NCBI RefSeq assembly: GCF_000814675.1
Contig: NZ_JWIG01000022.1
Span: forward strand, 1-64,000
Length of the DNA stretch: 64,000 bases
Source of the DNA: Pseudoalteromonas distincta
Lineage (GTDB): Bacteria; Pseudomonadota; Gammaproteobacteria; Enterobacterales; Alteromonadaceae
Reading direction: 5' to 3'
In this document: in pieces, positions 8,942-18,099 of the stretch
Layout: each line of letters begins with the position of its first letter
Numbering within the stretch: position 1 is the stretch's first letter
Translations under genes and position numbers: made by a program
Notes under the pieces: generated by a model
Database searches by the model: none
Told to the model about the DNA's origin: nothing
What the model saw: the letters and a program-made list of their open reading frames with translations, nothing else

Positions 8942-9334
8942 TTATGAGCTTTCTATTAACCGTAACCAACTGTCTTCTGCAGCTGCAAAATATACGTTGG
9001 GTTTTAGCATAAATAGCTGCTCAAATTCTGCACTAAACAAGCTGCAAAAGTTTGTTATGTCTTCAATATGTATGAGTAAAAAAGCATACATCTCAATACC
9101 TTCCAAATACCTCTCCGAGAACTCAGGATTAGCAGCTAGTAACTGTTGAGAAATACTAATACCCAGCACACACCCCACGCTATCTCGGTGTAAATAAACG
9201 TAATTGGTGAAACCTAGTTCTAGTGTTTGCTTATCAACAACATCAGCTAGTAGCAAAATTGTAGAGCTGTCATCCCACGGTGATCTACTAGCGCGTACAT
9301 ATTGGCGAATAAACGGCGATTTTTGGTCTTTCAT
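8942..9334 (-). CDS. Soluble protein of unknown function
   Basis: The 130-residue protein has a good ribosome site (GAGGAAAAGTC before the ATG) and its own terminator, so it is a real single-gene unit. It has no signal peptide or membrane helix. The composition is that of a small globular alpha/beta protein, with a central hydrophobic stretch around MYAFLLIHIEDI. I do not recognise it. It sits at the right side of the accessory patch. Confidence 0.62.
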   Translation of the reverse strand: MKDQKSPFIRQYVRASRSPWDDSSTILLLADVVDKQTLELGFTNYVYLHRDSVGCVLGISISQQLLAANPEFSERYLEGIEMYAFLLIHIEDITNFCSLFSAEFEQLFMLKPNVYFAAAEDSWLRLIESS

Positions 9335-9479
9335 GACTTTTCCTCGTTAATTTGTCCTAAAACTAACTAGGCATAAGTGAGGAGAAAAATTGAAAGGTAA
9401 TAAGATAAGAGACGTAAATTTGCAAAACACATCAAAAGCATTAAGGTTAGAGTATAACTTCAAATGTTAAGGTGTAGAA

Positions 9480-9566
9480 ATGAGCGACTTTATATGGTTG
9501 TTACCGGCTACTGTGCTGACCGTAATATTAATTAGGCTTATTAAACAAACAAAGAAGGTAGATTAA
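9480..9566 (+). CDS. 28-residue membrane micropeptide candidate
   Basis: ATG at 9480 is preceded by AAGGTG with about five bases of spacing. The frame encodes 28 residues starting MSDFIWLLPATVLTVILI and ending in a basic tail (RLIKQTKKVD). This is one membrane helix with a positive C-terminus. Such peptides occur as small regulatory membrane proteins and as type I toxins. Only the start site, ribosome site and hydrophobicity pattern support it. Confidence 0.4.
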   Translation: MSDFIWLLPATVLTVILIRLIKQTKKVD

Positions 9567-10586
9567 GTTAAAGCAATAGAAAACTTCTTGGGTATAGCCG
9601 ACTATAGCTAAAGTGACCAATAAGTCACTTTAAAACCCAAAATGCAGCTTAAAGATCCCTAAAAGGCACTTTATAGTTGTGTCATAAAAAAGAAAAATCT
9701 AAGTTTTGCTTTTATTAACTCTCAATTCTCTTTTCCAAATTAATTCTTTAACCTACAAAACATAAATATAAGATTCAAAGACTCTATAAGTCTAAAGTTT
9801 TCAACTATTCAGTTAATACAATTTGCCTTTTAAGACTGTTTTTAAGATACTAGCTTAGTGTTAACGAGTTACGTAAAGTCGTAGCACAAGCCATAGCACA
9901 ACAAAGTAACAGACTGTTTTTAAAGACTTTAATTGAAAACCTTATAACTATCGCAGTTAATGCATTTACTATTTATGAGTAGAGCCATTTTTTAGCCTTT
10001 TCAATTAATATCATTATAAAACAAAAAGATAAGTAAAAACAAAGGTGTGTAAAGGCTAACTTTTGTGCAGCTCTAGTTTAATAAAAAGCCACTATTTTTT
10101 ATTAAATCGTAACACACATTTGTAGCACCCCATTTTACTTTTGGGTGTAAATTACAACCGCGAATTATGCCTATCTTTCTCTGTTGCTTTGTTGATCTTA
10201 ATCAATAGAAATAGCCGCACTTTTACTAAATTTGATATTATTATTTTAACTTTCCTAAGTTATTTATTTAAATTAATATAAAATTAGCTGACCTGCCAAA
10301 AAGCGCTTAGGCCCTCTACTTATATGCTAATCCCGTCAAAAGAACATTCAAATAAGGATAACAAGTGAATATAGTACCTCCAAGAATTTAGCCTTTTTCA
10401 AAGTGTTATTTTCGCAAATACTCTATGCCTAAAATTAAACCCTATTTAAAGCGTTAAGATGATCTAAATGATGCTTTACTCTTCGTACCATCACTTCAAT
10501 TTACTTAATCGCTATCAACCTGGCTGTAATCAATTGGTCATATTATTCACTTAGTATTTATTTAAAATAAAATTCTAGACTGAGTA
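9567..10586. other. Gene-poor AT-rich intergenic region
   Basis: No convincing gene is seen. Two hairpins are present: AAAGTGAC/GTCACTTT at 9610-9631 and the A/T-only TTTAATAAAAA/TTTTTATTAAA at 10077-10106. Neither has a proper terminator tail. The promoter of the sigma factor gene must lie in the last part, but no clear -35/-10 pair could be chosen. Confidence 0.5.
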
Positions 10587-11114
10587 ATGAAGACTTTTAA
10601 AAGCCCCCTGCCATCGAATTTAAATATTTTTTCTGAACAAAGCGATGTAAAAAACGTTATCAGCCATATTCGTAAATTCATTAGTCGTCGAACCAATAAT
10701 ACAGATGACGTAGACGATCTTGTGCAAGAAGCTCTACTAAGAACATTAAATAGAAATGACACATTAGAAATTGAAAACTTTCAGGCGTACATAAATCAAG
10801 TCGCAAAGTCTGTTATGTATAGTGATTGGCAAAAAAATAAAAGCCAACCAAATAATGCAGAAGATATTGAGCTTTTTACAAATGATAATAGCGATCCAGA
10901 AGCGCAGTCTATTACAGAGCAAAAGCTCGAGCTTGTTAAAAGTGCGTTGCAAGAGTTACCACCTTTAAGAAGAAAAGTATTTAAGCTTCGACGTATTGAC
11001 GGATTAAGTCGCGAAGAAATTAGTCTGCAGTTAAATATGAGCCAAGAATCTGTAAAAAAACATATTACGCGCGCAATGATACAAATAACGCTTCACATAG
11101 AAAAAAATCAATAA
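10587..11114 (+). CDS. FecI-like ECF RNA polymerase sigma factor
   Basis: The 175-residue protein has sigma region 2 (about residues 22-85, with DVDDLVQEALLRTLN) and region 4 (about 115-170, with LPPLRRKVFKLRRIDGLSREEISLQL and the recognition helix ESVKKHITRAM). Length and motifs fit the iron-starvation FecI group. It precedes a FecR-like anti-sigma gene and a TonB receptor with a signalling domain, the standard cell-surface signalling trio. It should direct RNA polymerase to transport genes when the receptor binds its ligand. No strong ribosome site is visible. Confidence 0.92.
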   Translation: MKTFKSPLPSNLNIFSEQSDVKNVISHIRKFISRRTNNTDDVDDLVQEALLRTLNRNDTLEIENFQAYINQVAKSVMYSDWQKNKSQPNNAEDIELFTNDNSDPEAQSITEQKLELVKSALQELPPLRRKVFKLRRIDGLSREEISLQLNMSQESVKKHITRAMIQITLHIEKNQ

Positions 11115-11177
11115 AAATGTCCCCTTTATTACACTTTTACGCTCTTTATATTTAATCAACGCAGGTTAGGTTTTTTA

Positions 11178-12155
11178 ATGAACGAACAACGCTTAGAACA
11201 GGCAGCAGATTGGGTAGATCGGATTAATGATTTAAATGATCATGACCGTGAAGAACTATCGCTTTGGTTAAAATGCACAGAAAATAAGAATGCATTTGAA
11301 AAAATAGCTAATGTATTTGGCGATCCTGCTGTTAAACAGGCTTTACACATTTACACTAAACAATATAGTTTACCGACTCCAATAATTACGCCTAATGCTA
11401 AACGCTCTAGAACTTTCCCTATGCTCGCCTTAGCAGCTAGTTTTAGCGCTATTGCTTTTGCAGTGTACTGGCTTGCTATATCTCAACAGACATTTACACC
11501 AACACCGATTGCAAAAACCGCAGTTAAATCTAGCCTGCCTCAGCTTTTAGAAGCACATTTAGGTAAACGTGTATCGCAGTTATTAGATGACGGTTCATAT
11601 TTGCACTTAAATGCAGATAGTGAGTTAACTGCGCACTTGCTACCACACTCAAGGCAAATCGAATTAAAAAAAGGACAGGTTTTTTTTGATGTAGCCAAAG
11701 ATAAAACACGGCCATTTATAATAAATTCAGGACAAGCAAGCATTAAAGTACTGGGTACTTCTTTTGATGTAGAGCGCAATAAAGATGAAGTAGTGGTAAC
11801 TGTGTACGAAGGCAAAGTAGAAGTCTCGGCTTTAGATAAAGTGATATTAACTCCCTCTCAACAAGCTGTTATAAAAAATGGCCATATAACTGTAGATTAT
11901 AGCCAGCAGTTAGCACAACTCCCTGCTTGGCGAATGGGTTGGATTGATGCAGAAAAAGAACCTCTAACCAGTGTTATTAAACAATTGCAGCGTTACAGCC
12001 CTATGGTAATTAAAGTGGATAACACACTAAATAATACACTAATTAGCGGACGATTTAATCTCGAAACGCCACAACAAAGCCTTATGCTCATTGCATCAAC
12101 TTATAACTGGAAAGTAGATAAGAAGAACAACGTACTTCATTTAACGTTACCTTAA
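11178..12155 (+). CDS. FecR-like transmembrane anti-sigma factor
   Basis: The 325-residue protein has an N-terminal cytoplasmic DUF4880-type segment (EQAADWVDRINDLN, LSLWLK), one membrane helix at about residues 77-95, a FecR domain (VSQLLDDGSYLHLNADSELT through KVLGTSFDVE and VYEGKVEV), and a C-terminal DUF4974/STN-like part (GRFNLETPQQSLMLIAS). It holds the ECF sigma factor at the membrane and relays the signal from the receptor's periplasmic domain. It follows the sigma gene by 63 bases. An octamer TGTCCCCT lies in that gap and recurs upstream of the PLC gene. Confidence 0.92.
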   Translation: MNEQRLEQAADWVDRINDLNDHDREELSLWLKCTENKNAFEKIANVFGDPAVKQALHIYTKQYSLPTPIITPNAKRSRTFPMLALAASFSAIAFAVYWLAISQQTFTPTPIAKTAVKSSLPQLLEAHLGKRVSQLLDDGSYLHLNADSELTAHLLPHSRQIELKKGQVFFDVAKDKTRPFIINSGQASIKVLGTSFDVERNKDEVVVTVYEGKVEVSALDKVILTPSQQAVIKNGHITVDYSQQLAQLPAWRMGWIDAEKEPLTSVIKQLQRYSPMVIKVDNTLNNTLISGRFNLETPQQSLMLIASTYNWKVDKKNNVLHLTLP

Positions 12156-12190
12156 ATGAGTAAAAAATATGACTGTATTACTTTGATTAA

Positions 12191-15052
12191 ATGATTATGC
12201 TAAAACAGGTACGTACATTAAATAAAAGTATTTTAGTGTACTTTTTTATCGGTGCTAGTTGTTTAACAACGTTGCCTAGTGCGGCAAAAAATATAAATAC
12301 CTTTATTTATATACCAGCGGGTTCTCTCAGTGATAGCTTAAGAGAGGTAGCAAATGCATATGCAGTCTCTTTTAGTAGTAACCCTTCACTTATCAACGAC
12401 AAAACTACGTCCACCTTAGTGGGCGATCATACACTTGCTCAAGCACTAGATTTTTTATTAAGAGGCAGCGAGTTAACATATAAAATTCAAGACAAGGGTT
12501 TTGTTATTTTTCAAAAAAAAATAACAACCAATAGCGAAATACTTGAAGAAATAACAGTAAAGGGTATTCGCTATTCATTAGCTAGCTCACGAAATTTAAA
12601 ACACAATAATAAAACGATTAGTGAAGCAATTTCAGCACAAGATATTACCGATATTCCCAATACTAACTTGGCCGAGGCCTTACAGTATATTCCTGGCATA
12701 GCAATTACTCGCGAAGCAGGCGAAGGTCGCCAAGTATCAATACGAGGTAACTATCCTGATTTTAGTTTGGTGACACTCAACGGTATGCCTGTGTTAGCAA
12801 ATAATGATTCACCTATGGATAGCCGAGTGCAAAAACAGCGCGATCGTTCTTTCGATTTCAATATTTTACCTGCCGAGCTTTTTAAACAAATCCATGTAAT
12901 TAAAGCATATTCCGCCGATAAAATTGCAGGTGGAATATCTGGAACAATGGCATTACAAACTATAAACCCTCTAGATAATGAGGGGTTTAAATTTATTATT
13001 ACCCCAGAAGTTGGCTACAACGACTATGTGGGTACAGGCGCAAAACGCTATTCAAGCTTAATTTCTAACACGTGGAATAATTGGGGGGTACTTGCAAGCG
13101 TTGCATACACAACCAGAGAGTCGTTAGAGCAAGGTGCTAATACATTTCGCTGGCGTAATATTGCAATAGATGGGGCTGACCTATCGGCTTTAACCCAATC
13201 ACAAGCACTGCATTTGACTCAAGGCGATTATATAGTTCCTCGTGGTAATCGGTACTCGGTATGGCAAGCTACACAGCAGCGATTTGGGGCAAATCTATCT
13301 GTAGAGTATAAAAATGAAACCACCCATTTTGATTTTGATATGCTCTCAGGTTTTTTAAAAGGAGATCGGTATGAATATCATTTATACCCTAGAGGGGAGC
13401 AGTCTACGCCTATAATTAAAGGGCTAACAACAATTACAGACATTCAAACGAATGAAAATAATGAGCTAGTGTATGCACGTTACGAAAATGCACGAGTTGC
13501 AACCGAAAGTAGAACCCAAGAAATAAATACGGCATATCAGCAAGGTGTGCTATCACTTACGCAACAAGTGAATAAAAATTGGAAAGTAAGCGCCATATTA
13601 GGAAAAGAACAATCAAAGTATGACATTCCTTACAGCAATAAGATTTATACCCAAGGCATAAGTGACGTTACGATTGATTATCGTCAAACGCCATTTTATG
13701 CTGATATTAACTACAGTGAAAATTTAAAAGATCCGACCATGTGGCAAATGCATCATGGTGATATAGAACAATACAATTCAAATAGTGAATACACCTTCGC
13801 AAAATTAGATTTTAAATATGACATTAATAGTTTAATAAAACTGCAATTTGGAGCTGATTGGACTTTGTTTGAAAATAAAATGTATAACGCACAGCAAAAC
13901 GATATTTTTTTTAATGAATTAACCAACGCACCACAACAATTAACTGACCTTCCTGCGTCGTATGTTTCACCGCAAAATGCACATAAAAGCCTACAATGGT
14001 TAAAAATAAACACTAATGAGGCACTTAAACTTTATGGCATCGACCCATTCAACATACAAAATAATAGTTCATCAATCACCACTGAAGCCGAGCATATACA
14101 AGAATATAGCAGAGGAGCTTATACTTTAATAAGCACAGAGCAGGAAAAATGGGAGGCCCATATAGGTGTGCGTTACCAAGCAGAATCCATAACATCTCAC
14201 ACTCAAGCGCCCCACTCTCCTATTTTGTATAATTTATGGCTGCCAACGTTTAATGGCTCATATTTTATAAACGATCATTGGCGATTACGTGTAGGACTTT
14301 CTAAAAACTATTCAAAACCATTACTGAACTCACTAAGTTTTAATGGTTCAAACGATACCCCAAATAATACAAAATATACATTTAACTCAAATCTAAAACC
14401 TTACTTATCTTATAATACCGATATTTCTTTAGAGGCAGATTTTAGTAGTCGTAGTACGTTTAATATATCACTCTTTTATAAAGATTTAGATGATTACATA
14501 GTTACCACACAAGTCCCTTTATCAAAAACTTCAGAGTCTACAGTCCCCAATATAAATAACCTTTGGCTAAGTAATGCAGAATCAGCTTATCAGTGGGGAG
14601 CGGAAATAAGTTTAAATTATTTAATACATAATTCTGACTGGGGTATCAACCTACAAACAACTTACAATAAAGGCAAAGTCACGTATTACGACTCAAATAA
14701 TGGCTCAGCTTTATTTAAAAAAAACCTACCTTTTTTATCTAAAATAACCGCTTCAAGTATGATCTTTTACGATCATCCTAAGTTCAATTTTAAACTAGGC
14801 GCTATTTTTAGAGATAAATATTTAGTTCGGGCAGGCAGTCTTTTGCTCGATGAAAACGAAACAGGGTTTATGCCGACTGTTTATTGGGATGCAAACCTAA
14901 ATTATTATTTTTCTAATCATTGGAAACTTAAATTTAGCGCATTTAATCTCAGCAATGAACAAGAGCGACAATACAGTAACTCAACACTAAGAGCCTATAA
15001 CTCAACCACAAGTGGTCGCACTTATTACTTGGGGTTGAGTTATCAGTATTAG
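12191..15052 (+). CDS. TonB-dependent receptor with STN signalling domain (FecA-type)
   Basis: This 953-residue outer-membrane protein has a signal peptide, an STN domain (about residues 38-112, IPAGSLSDSLREVANAYAVS), a plug (ITVKGIRYSLASSRNLK, then IPGIAITREAGEGRQVSIRG) and a 22-strand barrel ending in YLGLSYQY with a terminal aromatic residue. It belongs to the Alteromonadales receptor group whose plug carries R-x-S-L-x-x-x-x-x-x-K. The STN domain identifies it as the sensor feeding FecR and the sigma factor upstream. It ends convergently with the phosphoesterase gene, the two stop codons overlapping, with no room for a terminator. Confidence 0.93.
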   Translation: MIMLKQVRTLNKSILVYFFIGASCLTTLPSAAKNINTFIYIPAGSLSDSLREVANAYAVSFSSNPSLINDKTTSTLVGDHTLAQALDFLLRGSELTYKIQDKGFVIFQKKITTNSEILEEITVKGIRYSLASSRNLKHNNKTISEAISAQDITDIPNTNLAEALQYIPGIAITREAGEGRQVSIRGNYPDFSLVTLNGMPVLANNDSPMDSRVQKQRDRSFDFNILPAELFKQIHVIKAYSADKIAGGISGTMALQTINPLDNEGFKFIITPEVGYNDYVGTGAKRYSSLISNTWNNWGVLASVAYTTRESLEQGANTFRWRNIAIDGADLSALTQSQALHLTQGDYIVPRGNRYSVWQATQQRFGANLSVEYKNETTHFDFDMLSGFLKGDRYEYHLYPRGEQSTPIIKGLTTITDIQTNENNELVYARYENARVATESRTQEINTAYQQGVLSLTQQVNKNWKVSAILGKEQSKYDIPYSNKIYTQGISDVTIDYRQTPFYADINYSENLKDPTMWQMHHGDIEQYNSNSEYTFAKLDFKYDINSLIKLQFGADWTLFENKMYNAQQNDIFFNELTNAPQQLTDLPASYVSPQNAHKSLQWLKINTNEALKLYGIDPFNIQNNSSSITTEAEHIQEYSRGAYTLISTEQEKWEAHIGVRYQAESITSHTQAPHSPILYNLWLPTFNGSYFINDHWRLRVGLSKNYSKPLLNSLSFNGSNDTPNNTKYTFNSNLKPYLSYNTDISLEADFSSRSTFNISLFYKDLDDYIVTTQVPLSKTSESTVPNINNLWLSNAESAYQWGAEISLNYLIHNSDWGINLQTTYNKGKVTYYDSNNGSALFKKNLPFLSKITASSMIFYDHPKFNFKLGAIFRDKYLVRAGSLLLDENETGFMPTVYWDANLNYYFSNHWKLKFSAFNLSNEQERQYSNSTLRAYNSTTSGRTYYLGLSYQY

Positions 15053-16836
15053 ATAATCTCCCCCGTTTTCAAATCAACGCTAAAATTCTCACCTTGGGTA
15101 TGCTTACTAAATTTTGCCATTATTTTTATTAACAAAGCCAAGTACTGCTGTGTTTGCGTATCTGTTTTACAAGTCGATTGAGCTAAAAACTCATTTAGCT
15201 GTTGATAAGTAATACGCTTTTGAGGTGTTATATCTGCAGTTACATCACCATTTCTTAATAAATAAAAATCTCGAAGCCATTCTTTTGTAGATACAGCTTT
15301 AAGTTGAATTAGCAAATTAGGCGAGACTTTATTTAAACACTGCATATCTGTAAACCAATCTGCTAAATAGTGATTATCGTTTAGCCATGCCACTAAACTT
15401 TTTGGCCAATCGCGTTTTAAAAAACGCTGACTAATAAGTCCAAATAAATGCTGTTTAGTAAAATCACCATAACTTTCTGAGCTCAAAATAGTACGGTCAA
15501 AATTACTAAGATTATGTTGTTCACGATATACCCATTCCTTTTCATATAAACCAAATAAATCATTGAAACCAGGAACATCGTCTAATGTATGAGTACTTAC
15601 CAATGCGGTGTGCTTTACTAAGTTTAGCTCTGCAATCTTATATGCAGCTTTATAAGCAGCTAAACTTGGCACTTGTACATTAACTAACTGAGAGTCTCGA
15701 TTACTTGTTACCAGCGCCGTATCATTAAGATGCATATGTCCTGCAAAATGTAGTGTTAATCCTGTATCTGCAAGTATTTGTGTCGTACGGGGTGTAGGCA
15801 CTCTAGGTAGGGAAAAATGGCCACGACTAAACACTTTATGTAATTCATCATTCGCATTATCGTAAAACTCTCCCATTGGAAAGTGGCTAAATGCGATCAG
15901 TGTTTTGTTTTGCTCTTTTGACCTTTTTACAACCGTTTTTATCCACTTTAACAGTAAAGGCTTTGCATCAATTAAAGCATTATAGCCGGCACTAGACGAA
16001 CCCTTAAAAGTGAGTGGCGAATTTTGCCATTGTGGTGCATACACATTGGCATCTATTGCCATTAACCAAACACCTTTTATGGGCTCAACTAAGTAGCTCG
16101 CATCTGGCATCGTTATACAATGATTAACATCATTAGGGTCACACCATATAAACTCTCGGTTTTCATAAGGCGTTTCATATAGCACGTCACTTTTATGTTT
16201 GCTAAATCCAAAGTCACTGAGTGTGCTTAATATTTCAGTGTAACCCCAGTTTTTTAAACCATCATCACATACAGACTGCTTAGTCATACACTTTTCATGT
16301 TGGTAACTATAAACGCCAAACTCTTTACCTTGAGCCGTTAAGAAGTCAGCTTTACCTGCCGGTGTTGTAAATGGCTTTACAGGATCATGATTGCCTGGAA
16401 TCGCAAAAAAACGCATCCCATATGTTTTTTCATAATGGCCTAAAATACGTGCCAGAGCACTTACATTAATGGGTTGGCCGTCATCAGTAAAATCGCCAGG
16501 TAAAACGACTAGCTTAATTTCTTTTTCTACTAGCTCATCTAATACATGTAAAAAAACAAAATAATTTTCATTGAAAAGTCGCGTTGAGTGAAGCTGCGCA
16601 TACATACTTCGTACCAATAATGGTTGCTTTGACCCTACATCCTTTGGTAAGCCTATATTGTCTGTATTATGTAAATTAGCAAAAATATCATGTAGATGAA
16701 TATCAGCTAAAAATGCAACTTTAACCGTCTCCACCTTCACTGCACTTTTAACCTCGTAGTACTCAATAGCACTCACTTTAAATGTAATACATAACCCAAT
16801 CCATAGTGCTAACCATAGTGCTTTGAGTCTAATCAT
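15049..16836 (-). CDS. Secreted calcineurin-like metallophosphoesterase
   Basis: The 595-residue protein starts with a cleavable signal peptide (about residues 1-23). It carries the five metallophosphatase motifs in order: LADIHLHD, LPGDFTDDG, GNHDP, AFSHFP and AGHMHL. It should hydrolyse phosphate mono- or diesters in the periplasm using two metal ions. The substrate cannot be read from sequence. The C-terminal 200 residues form an extra helical region outside the catalytic core. It is divergent from the PI-PLC-like gene, sharing a 180-base promoter region with an AGGGGACA/TGTCCCCT inverted repeat. Together the enzymes suggest stepwise breakdown of a phosphodiester. Confidence 0.9.
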   Translation of the reverse strand: MIRLKALWLALWIGLCITFKVSAIEYYEVKSAVKVETVKVAFLADIHLHDIFANLHNTDNIGLPKDVGSKQPLLVRSMYAQLHSTRLFNENYFVFLHVLDELVEKEIKLVVLPGDFTDDGQPINVSALARILGHYEKTYGMRFFAIPGNHDPVKPFTTPAGKADFLTAQGKEFGVYSYQHEKCMTKQSVCDDGLKNWGYTEILSTLSDFGFSKHKSDVLYETPYENREFIWCDPNDVNHCITMPDASYLVEPIKGVWLMAIDANVYAPQWQNSPLTFKGSSSAGYNALIDAKPLLLKWIKTVVKRSKEQNKTLIAFSHFPMGEFYDNANDELHKVFSRGHFSLPRVPTPRTTQILADTGLTLHFAGHMHLNDTALVTSNRDSQLVNVQVPSLAAYKAAYKIAELNLVKHTALVSTHTLDDVPGFNDLFGLYEKEWVYREQHNLSNFDRTILSSESYGDFTKQHLFGLISQRFLKRDWPKSLVAWLNDNHYLADWFTDMQCLNKVSPNLLIQLKAVSTKEWLRDFYLLRNGDVTADITPQKRITYQQLNEFLAQSTCKTDTQTQQYLALLIKIMAKFSKHTQGENFSVDLKTGEII

Positions 16837-16892
16837 GATGGCTTTATCCAGTTTTCACTCAACTTATTATTTAGAGCGCGGTAATGGATAAA

Positions 16893-16965
16893 AGGGGACA
16901 TAAAATTTTATAAACATGCTTTTCAATTATGAAGCTTTTATTAAATCCATATTTTTGTGTCCCCT
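16893..16965. repeat. Inverted octamer in the divergent phosphoesterase/PLC promoter region
   Basis: AGGGGACA (16893-16900) and TGTCCCCT (16958-16965) face each other 57 bases apart. The same TGTCCCCT is at 11118-11125 between the sigma and anti-sigma genes. This could be a regulator site shared by the system or a REP-like dispersed motif. Confidence 0.5.
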
Positions 16966-17016
16966 AATTTATAAATGCTCGCTCTTAGATAGCAAACACA
17001 ACAATTGAGACGTGGT

Positions 17017-18078
17017 ATGCCACTTTTTATTTTTATTATTTTTGCAGGTTATGTAACTAGCATTAACGCTATGCCATTAAATACCTTTCAAATGATTGGC
17101 TCACATAACAGCTATAAAAAAACATTAAACGTAGGCGTTAAAAATAAATTAAACACTCTAAATCCTAAACTAATGGCCCGTATTGATTACGGTCATTCTC
17201 CCATTATTAAACAGTTAAATAGCGGTGTTCGCTATTTAGAAATTGACGTTTTAAAAGACCCTAATGGTGACTTATACATAAAACCTTGGGCTAATACTTT
17301 TGCAACGACTCCTTTATTTAATGAGTTAGAAAAAAAGCAATTAGCTACCCCTGGATTTAAAGTAATGCACATTCCCGATATTGATGTGCAAAGCCATTGT
17401 GTATTGCTTAGTGGATGTTTGAATACACTTAAAACATGGTCAGAGGCAAACCCGCAGCACTTTCCTATTGTTGTAATGCTCAATGTAAAAGAAACGCGAT
17501 CAGATGTAGTGCTGGGCAATAATCCACTTAAATTTACACCGAACGATTATTATTTACTCGATGAAGTAATTCAAAAATCGTTACCTAACTCATTATTCAC
17601 GCCCGATAACTTACGTAAAATACCGTTATCTTTAAACCAAACAGTCGTTAGGTTTGGGTGGCCAAGTACACGTGCCTTAGCTGGTAAGTTCATATTCTTA
17701 TTTGATGGCAATACACAGCAATCGGCACTTTATAAACAAAATAGGCCTTCGTTAAAAGGGGCAAGCATGTTTGCCAATTATGATGAAAACCAGCCCGAAG
17801 CTGCTTTTATGATTGTAAACAACCCTACACGCGACTTTTATAAAATTCAGCAACTTGTACTTAAAGGTTACATGGTGCGCACCCGCGCAGATGCAACCTT
17901 AAGTGCAACCAATTCTCAGCGAGCAATCCAATTTAATGCCGCGAAAAATAGCGGCGCACAAGTAATTTCGACCGATTTTATACCCAGCTCGCCACAGCAG
18001 GCGCGCTTTAACTATGTGGTGCAATTTGACGAAGGTCATTTAGTGCGCACAAACCCTTTTATTAATAATCAACTTTAA
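17017..18078 (+). CDS. Secreted Ca2+-dependent PI-PLC-like phosphodiesterase
   Basis: The family motifs are FQMIGSHNSYKK (first catalytic His), DYGHSPIIKQLNSGVRYLEIDVLKDP and, later, RTRADATL followed by QVISTDF. This is the PI-PLC-C1-like TIM barrel (Ca2+-dependent phosphoinositide-specific type), usually about 350 residues, which matches. I chose the ATG at 17017 rather than the TTG at 17005 because it directly begins a signal peptide (MPLFIFIIFAGYVTSINA). It is expected to cleave inositol phospholipids or glycerophosphodiesters outside the cytoplasm. The next gene, a TonB receptor, follows by 21 bases and is probably cotranscribed. Confidence 0.88.
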   Translation: MPLFIFIIFAGYVTSINAMPLNTFQMIGSHNSYKKTLNVGVKNKLNTLNPKLMARIDYGHSPIIKQLNSGVRYLEIDVLKDPNGDLYIKPWANTFATTPLFNELEKKQLATPGFKVMHIPDIDVQSHCVLLSGCLNTLKTWSEANPQHFPIVVMLNVKETRSDVVLGNNPLKFTPNDYYLLDEVIQKSLPNSLFTPDNLRKIPLSLNQTVVRFGWPSTRALAGKFIFLFDGNTQQSALYKQNRPSLKGASMFANYDENQPEAAFMIVNNPTRDFYKIQQLVLKGYMVRTRADATLSATNSQRAIQFNAAKNSGAQVISTDFIPSSPQQARFNYVVQFDEGHLVRTNPFINNQL

Positions 18079-18099
18079 ATTAAAAACCAAGGAAGCATT

